Source of the DNA: Dasypus novemcinctus
Lineage: Eukaryota; Chordata; Mammalia; Cingulata; Dasypodidae
Length of the DNA: 64,000 bases
NCBI RefSeq assembly: GCF_030445035.2
Contig: NC_080701.1
Location: 25,760,798 to 25,824,797, forward strand
Direction: 5' to 3'
Below, piece after piece: positions 56,129 through 64,000 of the stretch; the first letter of the stretch is position 1; every line of letters starts with the position of its first letter. The notes below the pieces were generated by a model, which was not told the origin of the DNA, did not search any database, and worked only from the letters and a program-made list of their open reading frames with translations. The position numbers and the translations under genes were made by a program.

Positions 56129-56368
56129 TCAGAGGCCGTGCGCGCCCAGGCTGAGCACCGAGAAGGCGGCGCGGTGCTTGCGGAGCAGCAGGCGGATCTT
56201 CTCGTCGTCCGAGTCGGGGTCGAGAGGCTTGTTGTACTCGTCGTCCTCGGTCTCCGAGGCCGCGCGGTCCCCGCCCGCGCCCGCGCCGCCCGGGGCCCGG
56301 GGCGTGGAGGACGACGGCTCCAGCGCGCTCTTCTTCCTCCACTTGGTCCTTCGGTTCTGGAACCACAC
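56129..56368 (-). CDS. NKX6-3: NKX6-3 exon 3, recognition helix and C-terminus
   Basis: It begins [13 protein letters not shown]. This contains the invariant WF-N-R residues (Asn at homeodomain position 51). Then a low-complexity Ser/Pro/Gly/Ala linker, the acidic [15 protein letters not shown] segment and a basic [17 protein letters not shown] end follow, with TGA at 56131-56129. The last residues (HGL) differ from the human ending that I recall. Confidence 0.95.
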   Translation of the reverse strand: MWFQNRRTKWRKKSALEPSSSTPRAPGGAGAGGDRAASETEDDEYNKPLDPDSDDEKIRLLLRKHRAAFSVLSLGAHGL

Positions 56369-59300
56369 CTGGGATGAGAAAGACTCCGAGGATCAATCCC
56401 ATGGGCCGAAGGGCCCTGTTCTAGGAGCGCGACTCCGCTCAGGGGCAAGTTCGCCTCCTCGCTGTTTATTTTAAAATAAATGACAGGGCATTATACATCC
56501 TGCCACAACCTCCTGGATGGACTGGGAGAGAGTGTAAACTCTAACCCAGGCTGTGTGGCAATGCTCCGAAATATGTTCAAGCACTGCGATGAGCGTACCA
56601 CACTAACGAAGGAAGTTGTCCATGCCGGAAAAGCGGGAGGGGTGGGGAGTGGGGCACATGGGAAGCCCCTCTGTATTTTTTAATGTAACTTTCTATGTAA
56701 TCTATGTATCTTTAAAAAATAAATTTAAAAATAAAAATAAATGGCTCAACGGAGGAGCAGACTATTGCAATAAAACAAAAATAAGCGTGGTGAGTTCAGC
56801 AGCCCTTCCGGCTTTGCTCCAGCTCTCCGTGGTGTATCTTCCTTCTCCTCTCTGGGGCCCTGGGGTGAAAACGGTTATCCCGGGTTGGGGCCCAGTAGCA
56901 GGTGCTCCTAGTTCCCCTCCCCTTTTTAGCTTCACAGACCCTCAATGAACTGGGACTTCGGGAATGATTGTCCCCCTTGAATTACATAAAACAATGCATA
57001 CTCAGGGCTTCTGATAGTTGAAAAATATAAAAAAGCACCGAAAGCAGGGGTTCATCGGACCCCTTTGCCAGTCTGGTGAAAACCACGGACCCCTTACGAA
57101 GTCCACACTGTACTGTGCATTATTTAGTAAATATATCACCCCCGCACCCACACGTCCCCACAAGAATCATGGTTTTTTGAATTTCAATTCAAGCTCACGG
57201 AACCCCGGACCTAAAGGAACAGAAAAACAACGGGAGAGGAACAGACATCACTTCCTTCTCTCCAGAGGCATCACGCCCTCCCTGGGCAGAGTCAACGAGG
57301 AGGCTGCGGAGGACGGCGGCGTGCGGGGGCCGCCCGGTCCTGAGGAGAGCCCCCCCTCGGCATCCCGGCCCTGCTCCTTCTTCCCGTCAACCTGTCCCCT
57401 TTCACAGAGCCAGGTAGTTCTGGAGGCACCGAGGCCGTCGCGCAAAGCTTTCTCCTTTGGGGTCTCCTGCCCAGAGTCTCTCAGCAGAGCTCTGACCTCA
57501 GAGTTTGGAAAAGCTGCCCCCTGGGAAGGAGGCACTGGTTCACAAAGGCCTGGCTGTGAGACCATCCCAGCCTCCCTGGGGTGTGAGAGTTCACATTTAC
57601 CTCCCCAGCCCTTGCCTCGGGTGACAAAGGGTATACCCCGGATATGCCATCTGATCTTCGCTTAGATGGCCTGGGTGACAGGAGGTGTTGTCTTCATTTT
57701 AACGACGAGTGAGCTTAGGCCAGCTCCTTCTGTGAGGGAGTGGGACAAACTCGGCCTCAGGGCCCTGCCTTCTCATCTGGCCCGGGGGTGACCACTGGCT
57801 CCTGGAATTTCTGGCTGTGCCGCCCAGGAGAAAAACGCCGTGTTTGGAACCCTGCAGATCTGGGTTCGAGTCCCAGCTCTGTCCCTCACCCACTGGGTGA
57901 CCTGGGGCACGCGGTTTAACTGAGATCATTTTTTCACGTGTAAAATGGATAATAATACCAGCTTCAAGGCGCTGCGAGGATGAAACAAGGCTCTGAGAAT
58001 GGGCTGGCCGGACAACAGCCGTCATTTTGCTCCTGTTGATTACGGTCTCTAGGCTAAGGGCATGGGTGGTGCCAGAGCACCGAGACAGCCTTATTCCAGG
58101 GGCTGGAAGGAGGCGGCCCTCTTTGCCCCGTGCGGTGGCAGCCCCGTCCTGCCAGGCTCCCCGTCCCCAGGCCGACGCCTTCTCCCGCGCAGACTCACCT
58201 TCACCTGGGACTCGGTCATGCCCAGCGAGTACGCCAGCCGCGCCCGCTCAGGGCCGGCCAGGTACTTGGTCTGCTCGAAGGTTTTCTCCAGGGCAAATAT
58301 CTGGTGCCCCGTGAAGGTGGGCCGGGTGTGCTTTTTCTTGTGGATGCTGTCCCTCAGGGGGTCCGGAGCTGGCGGGAGGAAGGAGGCGTGGGGTTAGCGG
58401 GGTGGGTGGGACCCCGGGGCCTGTGCCTTCTTTTCCCTTTTCCTCAGGGCCAGCTCCCTCCCGCAGAGAGGCCGCTGGAGTAGGCCGGGGCAGGGGGCAT
58501 CTGTCACCAGAGCAGCATTCCTGCCATTAGAGGGACAGTGGGTGCCAGCTTTGCCATGCCTGAGGGGTCAGGGCCTCCTCCTCTCAGAGGGGACCTGCCC
58601 AGGTTATAGTCACATAGGGGCCCTGGGACTGGACCGCACATCTCGCGCCTCTCCTCTCCGGCCGTCCGTGGAGTGGCCACAGGAGTTGTCTGTCTGTCTC
58701 AGGACTTCCCTTCAGGCCCCCAAATCAGGGAATGGCACCCTGTGCCCACAAAGGGGCCCCGGGGAGCGTGAATTCCTCCCTACCTCCCTGCCCTTGCACC
58801 CCAACTTCCCATGTCTCCAGAAAAACCAGGAGGGGACGAGTCTCCGGCCCCAAGGAGCTGCTCTCTGCATGTCCCCAGGTCTCAAGTCACAAGGCTTAAC
58901 CCCACTGCGGGGCCTGGGCATGGAGACTGGAGACCCCGCGGCCTCAGGCTGCCAGGAAGGACCCAGGAGGAGAGCTGCAGGGGCTGGACGGAAGCAGCCC
59001 GCCCTGTGTCGGCCCCTCTGCATCGCCGCCTGGCAGTCCACGCTCTAGCTCCTCGTGTTCCGGGTGGGGAAACCGAGGCACAGAACGGGGAAGAAACCTC
59101 CCGAGAGACTAGCTTCAGTCCTTGCTTTCTCTCCCTTAATCCAGCCACTGTCTTTCTTAGATCTTTCCCAGTGTGGGTACTTTTGCGATGGAGGAGTAGG
59201 GGGGTGGGAGGGTGTACAGGGGAGAGAGAGGTCTCAGGCTCCTGAAACTGAGTTATAACATCCGCTCCCCTTTCCCAGGTAACGCCCCGGGTTTCAGGCA

Positions 59301-60604
59301 GCGGGGGGAGTGGGCTGCCAGGTGGTGTGATGGCTTGGGGGGGTGTCGCCAGATGGCAGGCAGATGTGCTTGCCAGGCTGTCCTCGGCTGGCCCTGGCAG
59401 AGGCCAGAGGTCAGGCAGAAGGGGGAGCACCCCCCGCCCTTGCCCCTCCCCCGGGGGTGGGGGTGCCTCCCACACACCCCTGGCTCTCCCTGCTCTCAGG
59501 TAAGCCCCGCCTGGCTGTGCCTGTCCTGCCACCCCCCTTCAGTCCCCGGCCGACATCATGAGCCCCTTCGATCTGTTCTCCAAAAACCCCGGCTCCGCAA
59601 AGAGTGGGGGTTGGGAGAGCCCCCCAACAGTGAGGGCTAAGGTCCCCTTGGCTTGCAGCTGCTCCCGAGGCTGCGTGGCCACGGCTGCTCTCGTTCTTAG
59701 ATCCCTGAGGGGGAGGTGGGCTCCCGGGCTCTCAGGGGCCGGGGGGCGGCGAGAGAGGACCCTGCAGCCCGGGTGACCCCTGCGTGGGCTCTTTGGGAAG
59801 GTGACGCAGTGGCGAGGTCTCCCGGTCGGGGGGAGCGTTTTCTGCAGTCTGAGGACTGGATTTGGGGGCATGGGTGTGAAGAAGCGGTGGGTGGCCTGAG
59901 CTCTGGGTGGGAGATGTAGGAGAGCTGCCAGGTAGGGGGTGGGCTGTGGGGCGTCCCCCAGATTTGCGGTCTCGGTTTCCCGGGAGGGCAGCCGAGGTGG
60001 CAGCAGGAAGGGGTGGCGACGGGGGAAGGAGGAGAGCCGGGTCCTGCGCTGAGCTGGGGAAACCGACCCGGGTGCCGGAGCTGGGCCGCCTAATGGCGGC
60101 TGGGGTGGGGGTGGGCAGCGCCGGCACCCACCGCCCTGGCAGCGCTGCCGACCTCACCCCCTCCGCCGCCTCCTTCCCTCGAGCCCGGGGAGGGGCCCCC
60201 CGGGGCGGGTGGGGGTACTCACTGTTGCCGCACGGCCGCCCGCCTCGCCAGTCCTGGCCCGTGTCTGCCCAGCAGTTCCGGGTCCGGCTGGGGTACTCGC
60301 TCCCGGCCTTGGCAAAACTCCCGACCTGGGGCCCGTAGTAGACCCCCTGGGAGCCGAGTCCACCAAAGCCCGCCACGTGGGGGTAGCCGGAGAGGAGGCC
60401 GCTGCTCGGCGTGGCCACGGGTCTGCTCAGGATGTCCGTGATCCCGTGGGGCGTCCCGGCGGCCAGCTGGGGCCCCAGCCCCGGGGGGCTGAGCTTGTAG
60501 AAGGAGTTCTGCACCGAGTACTGGCACACGGGGGCCTTCATCTCCGAGAACTGAGCCAGCGGCGTGTTGTTCAGCAGGAACGTCCCCTGCAGGTTGGACT
60601 CCAT
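56129..60604 (-). CDS. NKX6-3: NKX6-3, NK6-family homeodomain transcription factor (three exons)
   Basis: Coding exons on the minus strand are 60223-60604, 58199-58368 and 56129-56368. They join in one frame of 263 residues plus TGA. The start ATG has a good context (A at -3, G at +4). An N-terminal NK6 block ([15 protein letters not shown]) comes first, then an eh1-like GITDILSRP (54-62) that binds Groucho/TLE in this family. A homeodomain spans about 138-197 (KKKHTRPTF… to …[10 protein letters not shown]) and an acidic [13 protein letters not shown] segment follows. By family knowledge it is a nuclear DNA-binding repressor with roles in gut and pancreas endocrine differentiation. Human NKX6-3 is about 265 residues. 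NKX6-1 and NKX6-2 have different N-termini, and the position beside GPAT4 and ANK1 supports NKX6-3. Confidence 0.96.
56483..56733 (+). mobile_element. 5'-truncated L1 3' end in NKX6-3 intron 2
   Basis: A 10-bp duplication AAAATAAATG (56473-56482 and 56734-56743) flanks it. The content from GCGTACCACACTAACGAAGG to TTTTTTAATGTAACTTTCTA matches in layout the reverse complement of the L1 3' UTR near 39,090-39,240, and the element ends in an A-rich tail. It lies antisense to NKX6-3. Confidence 0.82.
57040..57215. mobile_element. hAT-like DNA transposon remnant
   Basis: AGCAGGGGTTCATCGGACCC, then CCAGTCTGGTGAAAACCACG and GACCCCTTACGAAGTCC, resembles a eutherian MER-type hAT element. It is incomplete and tentative. 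Confidence 0.45.
57836..58000 (+). mobile_element. MIR SINE in NKX6-3 intron 2
   Basis: The head CAGATCTGGGTTCGAGTCCC and the core GGGTGACCTGGGGCACGCGG followed by GTAAAATGGATAATAATACC match MIR in sense orientation. Confidence 0.85.
58199..58368 (-). CDS. NKX6-3: NKX6-3 exon 2, first two thirds of the homeodomain
   Basis: It completes a Thr codon and encodes [20 protein letters not shown] through GMTESQVK. It includes helices 1 and 2 and the start of helix 3. The acceptor is CGCCAG and the donor GTGAGT. The exon-2/3 junction falls between VK and VW in the recognition helix. Confidence 0.96.
58369..60222 (-). other. NKX6-3: NKX6-3 intron 1
   Basis: A 1.85-kb GC-rich intron with GT-AG ends on the minus strand. 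Several open frames on both strands have no recognisable domain. Confidence 0.6.
60223..60604 (-). CDS. NKX6-3: NKX6-3 exon 1 coding part
   Basis: 127 codons plus one base, from [11 protein letters not shown] to GGRPCGN, with donor GTGAGT on the minus strand at 60222-60217. It carries the NK6 N-terminal block and the eh1-like motif. It is extremely GC-rich. Confidence 0.95.
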
Positions 60605-60959
60605 GATCCCGGGATGGGGGGCAGAGGGGGGCAGGTGGCAGGGCCCTGGCCGCCCAAGTTCAGGTCCCTAAAGCCCGAGGCTCCACGCCGGGGCCCAGAA
60701 TCCCATGGCAAGGTCTGGAGGGTCAACGCCGGCCCGGAGCCCCCAAATGCCACCCACCCCCTAAAGCATCCGGCCCCGCCCTGGGCCCAGGAACCGGGCA
60801 CCTGCGTCAGCCGCTGGCCAGGAAGGAGGTGCCTGGGCAGGTGAGGCCCGGGCTGGCAGAGGGGAGGCTCCCTGCACCTCAGCTCCCACCCCTCCTCTGC
60901 CTCTGAGCCTGGGGACCTGCCATGAGAAGTTTTAAGTTCACAGAAGCCACATTTCCCTG

Positions 60960-61060
60960 ATAAAGATGTGGCCCATTAGAATACGCGCCCGAGACTGGCT
61001 GAGCGGCGAGAGCCGCGTCGCCATTGGCCGCGGCCCACGCAGGCCTGGCATTGGCGTTTC
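60960..61060 (-). promoter_or_regulatory. NKX6-3: NKX6-3 core promoter candidate with two CCAAT boxes
   Basis: ATTGG (minus-strand CCAAT) occurs at 61023-61027 and 61050-61054, 27 bases apart, about 420-450 bases upstream of the ATG. A TGATAA (GATA-type) site lies at about 60,958. The AT-rich sequence after the GC-rich block is likely near the transcription start. No clear TATA box is visible. Confidence 0.5.
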
Positions 61061-61108
61061 CTAGACAAATTGCACTTTGAAAGATCGACTGTGAAATCAG
61101 CCAGGGCC

Positions 61109-61130
61109 TGTGTGTGTGTGTGTGTGCGTG
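61109..61130. repeat. (TG)n microsatellite
   Basis: An alternating TG run changing to TGCGTGCG, just upstream of the CCAAT boxes. Confidence 0.85.
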
Positions 61131-63234
61131 CGCGAGCAAGCGAGAGAGAGAGCGGAAAATTAGCTCCCTGGGAGCTCTGTCCGGCAGAGAATCCACCGCT
61201 CCTGGACTGCCCGGCGTCTAGTCAAAGGTGGGTGCCTCCTCCGCCCCGGAAGCTCCGGGGGCAGCTGCGAGTCACAGCTCCTGCAGGTGCACCCCGCAGG
61301 GAGAGGAGCCCGGTCTCAGGGGTCGCTGCCCGGCGGTGGCCTATGTGTGCATGCCCGAGGCTCTGGGAACAGGGCGGCCGAGCCGGGAGGCGTCCCCTCC
61401 CTCTTCTGTGCTGGGACAGGGTAAGTGGGGGTGCTGGGGCAGTACCTGCTCCAAGGGGGCGAGACCGGCCTGAGGGCCTGGGTGGCTGGAGCCTGCCGGG
61501 GCAGAGGGGGCCGTCGGGGGGGACTGCGAGAACGGTGTGCCTGCATCTTTCTACAGACGGGAGGGGCGGCGTTGTGCGCACGGTCTAGCCTCTTCCTCTG
61601 AATGGCCCTCCCGGCCCCCTCTGTCGGCACCCCCACCGCTTGCCCCTCAAGGGCTTCGGGGGAATCCCGTGCGCCTCTGCTGGGGTGATTGCCACGTGCA
61701 GCCTGGCTTTGAACTTCCCAAAGCTGGGATGGCAGGTGATCCAGCCCTGGATCCTGGTCAGGGCATTGGCTGGTGTGCAGTATCTGTTTGCTGGGTTGGA
61801 TGGATTGAACTGGGGGGACCCACAGAGCACACACCCATGCTTTTCTTTCTGCAATACTTTTTTTTAGCCCTGCAAGGCTCTGCTGGGGGCGACCTCCCAT
61901 TTTACAGCCAGGGAAACTGAGGTACTGAGGAGTCAGACCCCGGTTTCTAGGAACTTGGGTTATTTCTGTACCCGCTGAGGCAGGCTTCTTCCTTGGGGTG
62001 TCGCTCTAAAAATGGAAACCAGCACGCCACTGGGCTGAACATGCAAAATGGCAGGAAAAATAGTTCTGCCCGACAGATGGACTTGTGTCCCTCCCCCGTC
62101 AGGAAGCCCCATGCCCTTCCTGACCAGGTCGTGGGCTCTGCAGGGCTCGGCGCTCACTTCCTGTGGCTGCACTGGGGACAAGAGGTGGCCTTCGCCAACA
62201 GGGAGGCAGAGGGCCCAGGGGCTCAGGACCGGCCCCTCTCCCACGGAGCCCCATGTGGCCTCCATCTGCCTGTGACCGTCTGGGTCCCTGAGCCATGCTC
62301 TCTGTGGCATAAATGATTCAGGCTGATGCAAGCAGGACCTCACAAAGGCCGTGGAAATGACTTTTCAAGAGGTCGGGATGAAAAACAACAAAGAAGGTTC
62401 TGTTCGCCGGAGCTGGTTTTGCTCCCAGGCGGCGGCACGTCACAACCAGTTGGGAAGCTGAACTCCGAAGTCCCCACTTCATCTCGCACCGGGCAGTTCT
62501 GGTTTGGAATCTGTGCTTTTTAAAAAGCCCTCTGGGTGATGCTGCTGCGCCGCTGTGACCCGCCCGGGGCGGCCTTGGGGATTCTGAGAAGCTTCAGGAG
62601 GGGGGGAACCCTGCAGCTGTGACTCAGTCACCCCCTCATGCCGGGAGCTTAGAGGAAGAAAAGCTGCAGCGGGCAATCTGATGCTTGTTTAATGCCGAGC
62701 CCGACAGAGGAATGCCAGGATGACCCACCTGGAAGAGGCTTTGCGATCACCTAACCCAGCCCCGCACTTGACAGAGGAGGGAACTGTCAACCTGAGGCCA
62801 GTCTGGCGCCCAGCCTTGCCCGAAGCGCCACTGCTGCTTGGGGACAGAACCCAGACCCTTTTCTCTGCAGAGCAGGACAATTTCTTGCCCTTGTGAGTGG
62901 CGCTGAGGGCAGGGGTCAGATGCCTTTACAGGTAGAGCTGGGGGCCCCCTGTGTGACCCCCCAAGCACCCTGGTGGTTTACGGCGCCCCCACATCTCGGC
63001 CCTTTCACCGCGTCCCGGTAGCTGTCCAGTGTCACTGACGTCCACTCTGCCGCCTCTTGGAGCCTCTCCCAGGTTGCCCGGGCTTCCCTGGGGGAGGTGG
63101 ACAGTGGTGGGCACCGCCCTGGGGTGCAGGCCTCCCCGCGAGCTGACCCCACCCCTTCACTCCCCAGCCCAGTCCCTCAGCCCCCCCTCCTCCCATCCCC
63201 CTCCCCCCGTGAACCAGGAAGGAGAGCCGCAGCC
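61131..63234. other. intergenic spacer between ANK1 3' end and NKX6-3 promoter
   Basis: GC-rich, about 2.1 kb, with no recognised repeat or gene. Any open frames are on both strands and without domains. Confidence 0.5.
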
Positions 63235-63239
63235 CTGTG

Positions 63240-64000
63240 CCGTGAGTCCATTTCTTTATTAACTTTGACATTTGTTCAGCTGGTGTAGGGACAATGGTCT
63301 ATACATAGAGTGGGGGCAGGGGGTTCTCTCTCGGTAACAGAGCATTTGGGAGAGTCCAGAAAAGAGTCGTTTTCATAACAATTAAAAAAATCAAGGTAAT
63401 TTCAAAACTTCTAAAAAGCATCTAATGTGCAGACTGCAGCATTCTCTAGGCATCACGTGGAGACCCCAAACTCCTCCCCTAAGAGCTCCTACTAGCAACT
63501 GGAGCGCGCAGCCATGCCGCCGAGGCCGGGGCCGCGGGCCAAGCAGCCATGCCGGGCAGAGCGAAGAGGCCAAGCACAGGCCGGGGCCGGGCCCACGCGG
63601 GGCTCTACGAGGGGCTACTGGGTTCGGCTGCAGCGACGACCCGGGGGAGGGCGGGACAGAATCGAGGCGGGAGAGGCGAGCCCTGCGCCGGTCTTCCTCG
63701 GGCCTTCACCGAACTCACCTCCAGCCGCGCGGCCCTGCCCGGCCGGCCCTCCCCTGGGGACGCGCCCCGAGAGCCGGCCGCGCCGCGGCGGCCCCCAAGC
63801 GAGGGGCACAGCTCGGGGCTGAGGGGGGCCCCTCTCGCCCCGCGCGCCGCGCTGCAGCCGAGCCAGAAGGGGCCTCTCGGGGAGGGCGCCCGATCTTCCC
63901 GAAGCGCTCGGCTCTTGCACGTCCCCAGGGAAGGGGGCTCGGGTTTCCCCCGACAGAGCCTTCGGGGAGAGTCCGGGCCGCCAGGCTGTGCGCCCCTCCC
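63240..64000 (-). other. ANK1: probable distal 3' UTR of ANK1 (partial, runs off the window)
   Basis: On the minus strand the sequence ends ACACCAGCTGAACAAATGTC followed by AAAGTTAATAAAGAAATGG, which I recall as the ANK1 mRNA end. The locus order GPAT4-NKX6-3-ANK1 agrees. The part at 63,480-64,000 is very CpG-rich, then AT-rich near the end. No coding part of ankyrin is in the window. Confidence 0.65.
63255..63260 (-). terminator. ANK1: ANK1 poly(A) signal AATAAA
   Basis: The plus strand reads TTTATT. On the minus strand it is GTTAATAAAG with cleavage expected at about 63,240. NKX6-3 begins about 2.2 kb further on in the same direction. Confidence 0.65.

Larger units (their letters stand above)
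59700..61060. promoter_or_regulatory. NKX6-3: CpG-rich region over NKX6-3 exon 1 and promoter
   Basis: CpG-dense sequence over exon 1 and the start of transcription is typical for developmental homeobox genes, which are often Polycomb targets. Boundaries are by eye. Confidence 0.6.

Noticed and set aside
55725..56402. 225-codon minus-strand frame overlapping NKX6-3 exon 3
   Set aside because: It is in a different frame from the homeodomain exon, is Pro/Arg/Gly rich, and arises from base composition.
56129..60604. NKX6-1 or NKX6-2 as an alternative identity
   Set aside because: The N-terminus lacks the long Ser/Ala/Gly stretches of NKX6-1 and does not match NKX6-2. The length and the start MESNLQGTF fit NKX6-3.
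63240..64000. MIR486 or coding exons of ANK1
   Set aside because: These lie further upstream in ANK1 by locus knowledge, and no hairpin or ankyrin/death-domain coding sequence was seen in this stretch.

Overview
This window is nuclear DNA of a placental mammal. The evidence is split coding exons with GT-AG junctions, abundant L1, SINE, DNA-transposon and MIR/MER5A repeats, and GC-rich promoter and exon blocks. About 19 tRNA-derived SINEs share the head and tail of the armadillo DAS-SINE family. The L1 copies carry lineage-typical long 3' UTRs. A xenarthran, most likely the nine-banded armadillo or a close relative, is therefore the best guess. This is recognition from memory, not a database match.

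The gene order is GPAT4 (+) - NKX6-3 (-) - ANK1 3' end (-), as at human 8p11.21. Positions 1-26,145 hold the last nine coding exons and the 3' UTR of GPAT4 (AGPAT6), an ER glycerol-3-phosphate acyltransferase. The 277 residues seen correspond to about residues 180-456 of the 456-residue human protein. They include the HX4D and FPEG acyltransferase motifs and no frame break. Its introns have taken two large insertions. One is a Tigger1-like DNA transposon split by an L1 that itself holds a SINE (849-6179). The other is a complete 9.84-kb antisense L1 with a perfect 17-bp target-site duplication (10,867-20,705).

Positions 26,145-55,135 are intergenic. The part from 26 to 35.8 kb is mostly unique sequence with a few MIR/MER5A remnants and AT-rich patches that could be conserved enhancers. 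The part from 37.7 to 53.4 kb is a deep nest: an old antisense L1 invaded by a 3'UTR-only L1 and by a solo-LTR-like element, the latter split by a second near-complete L1, with SINEs scattered through all layers. One segment of the old L1 contains a 60-bp-arm inverted repeat.

Positions 55,135-61,060 are NKX6-3, a three-exon NK6 homeobox gene on the minus strand. It encodes a predicted 263-residue repressor-type homeodomain protein, followed upstream by a GC-rich promoter with two inverted CCAAT boxes. Positions 63,240-64,000 look like the distal 3' UTR of ANK1, ending at an AATAAA signal on the minus strand.

The genes do not form a functional unit. GPAT4 is a housekeeping lipid-synthesis enzyme, NKX6-3 a gut and pancreas developmental regulator, and ANK1 a membrane-skeleton adaptor. 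I found no undescribed gene system. The parts most worth following up are the architecture of the xenarthran L1 (long GC-rich 5' UTR with an internal T-rich block, and a 2.6-kb 3' UTR), the nested-insertion chronology, and the inverted repeat.
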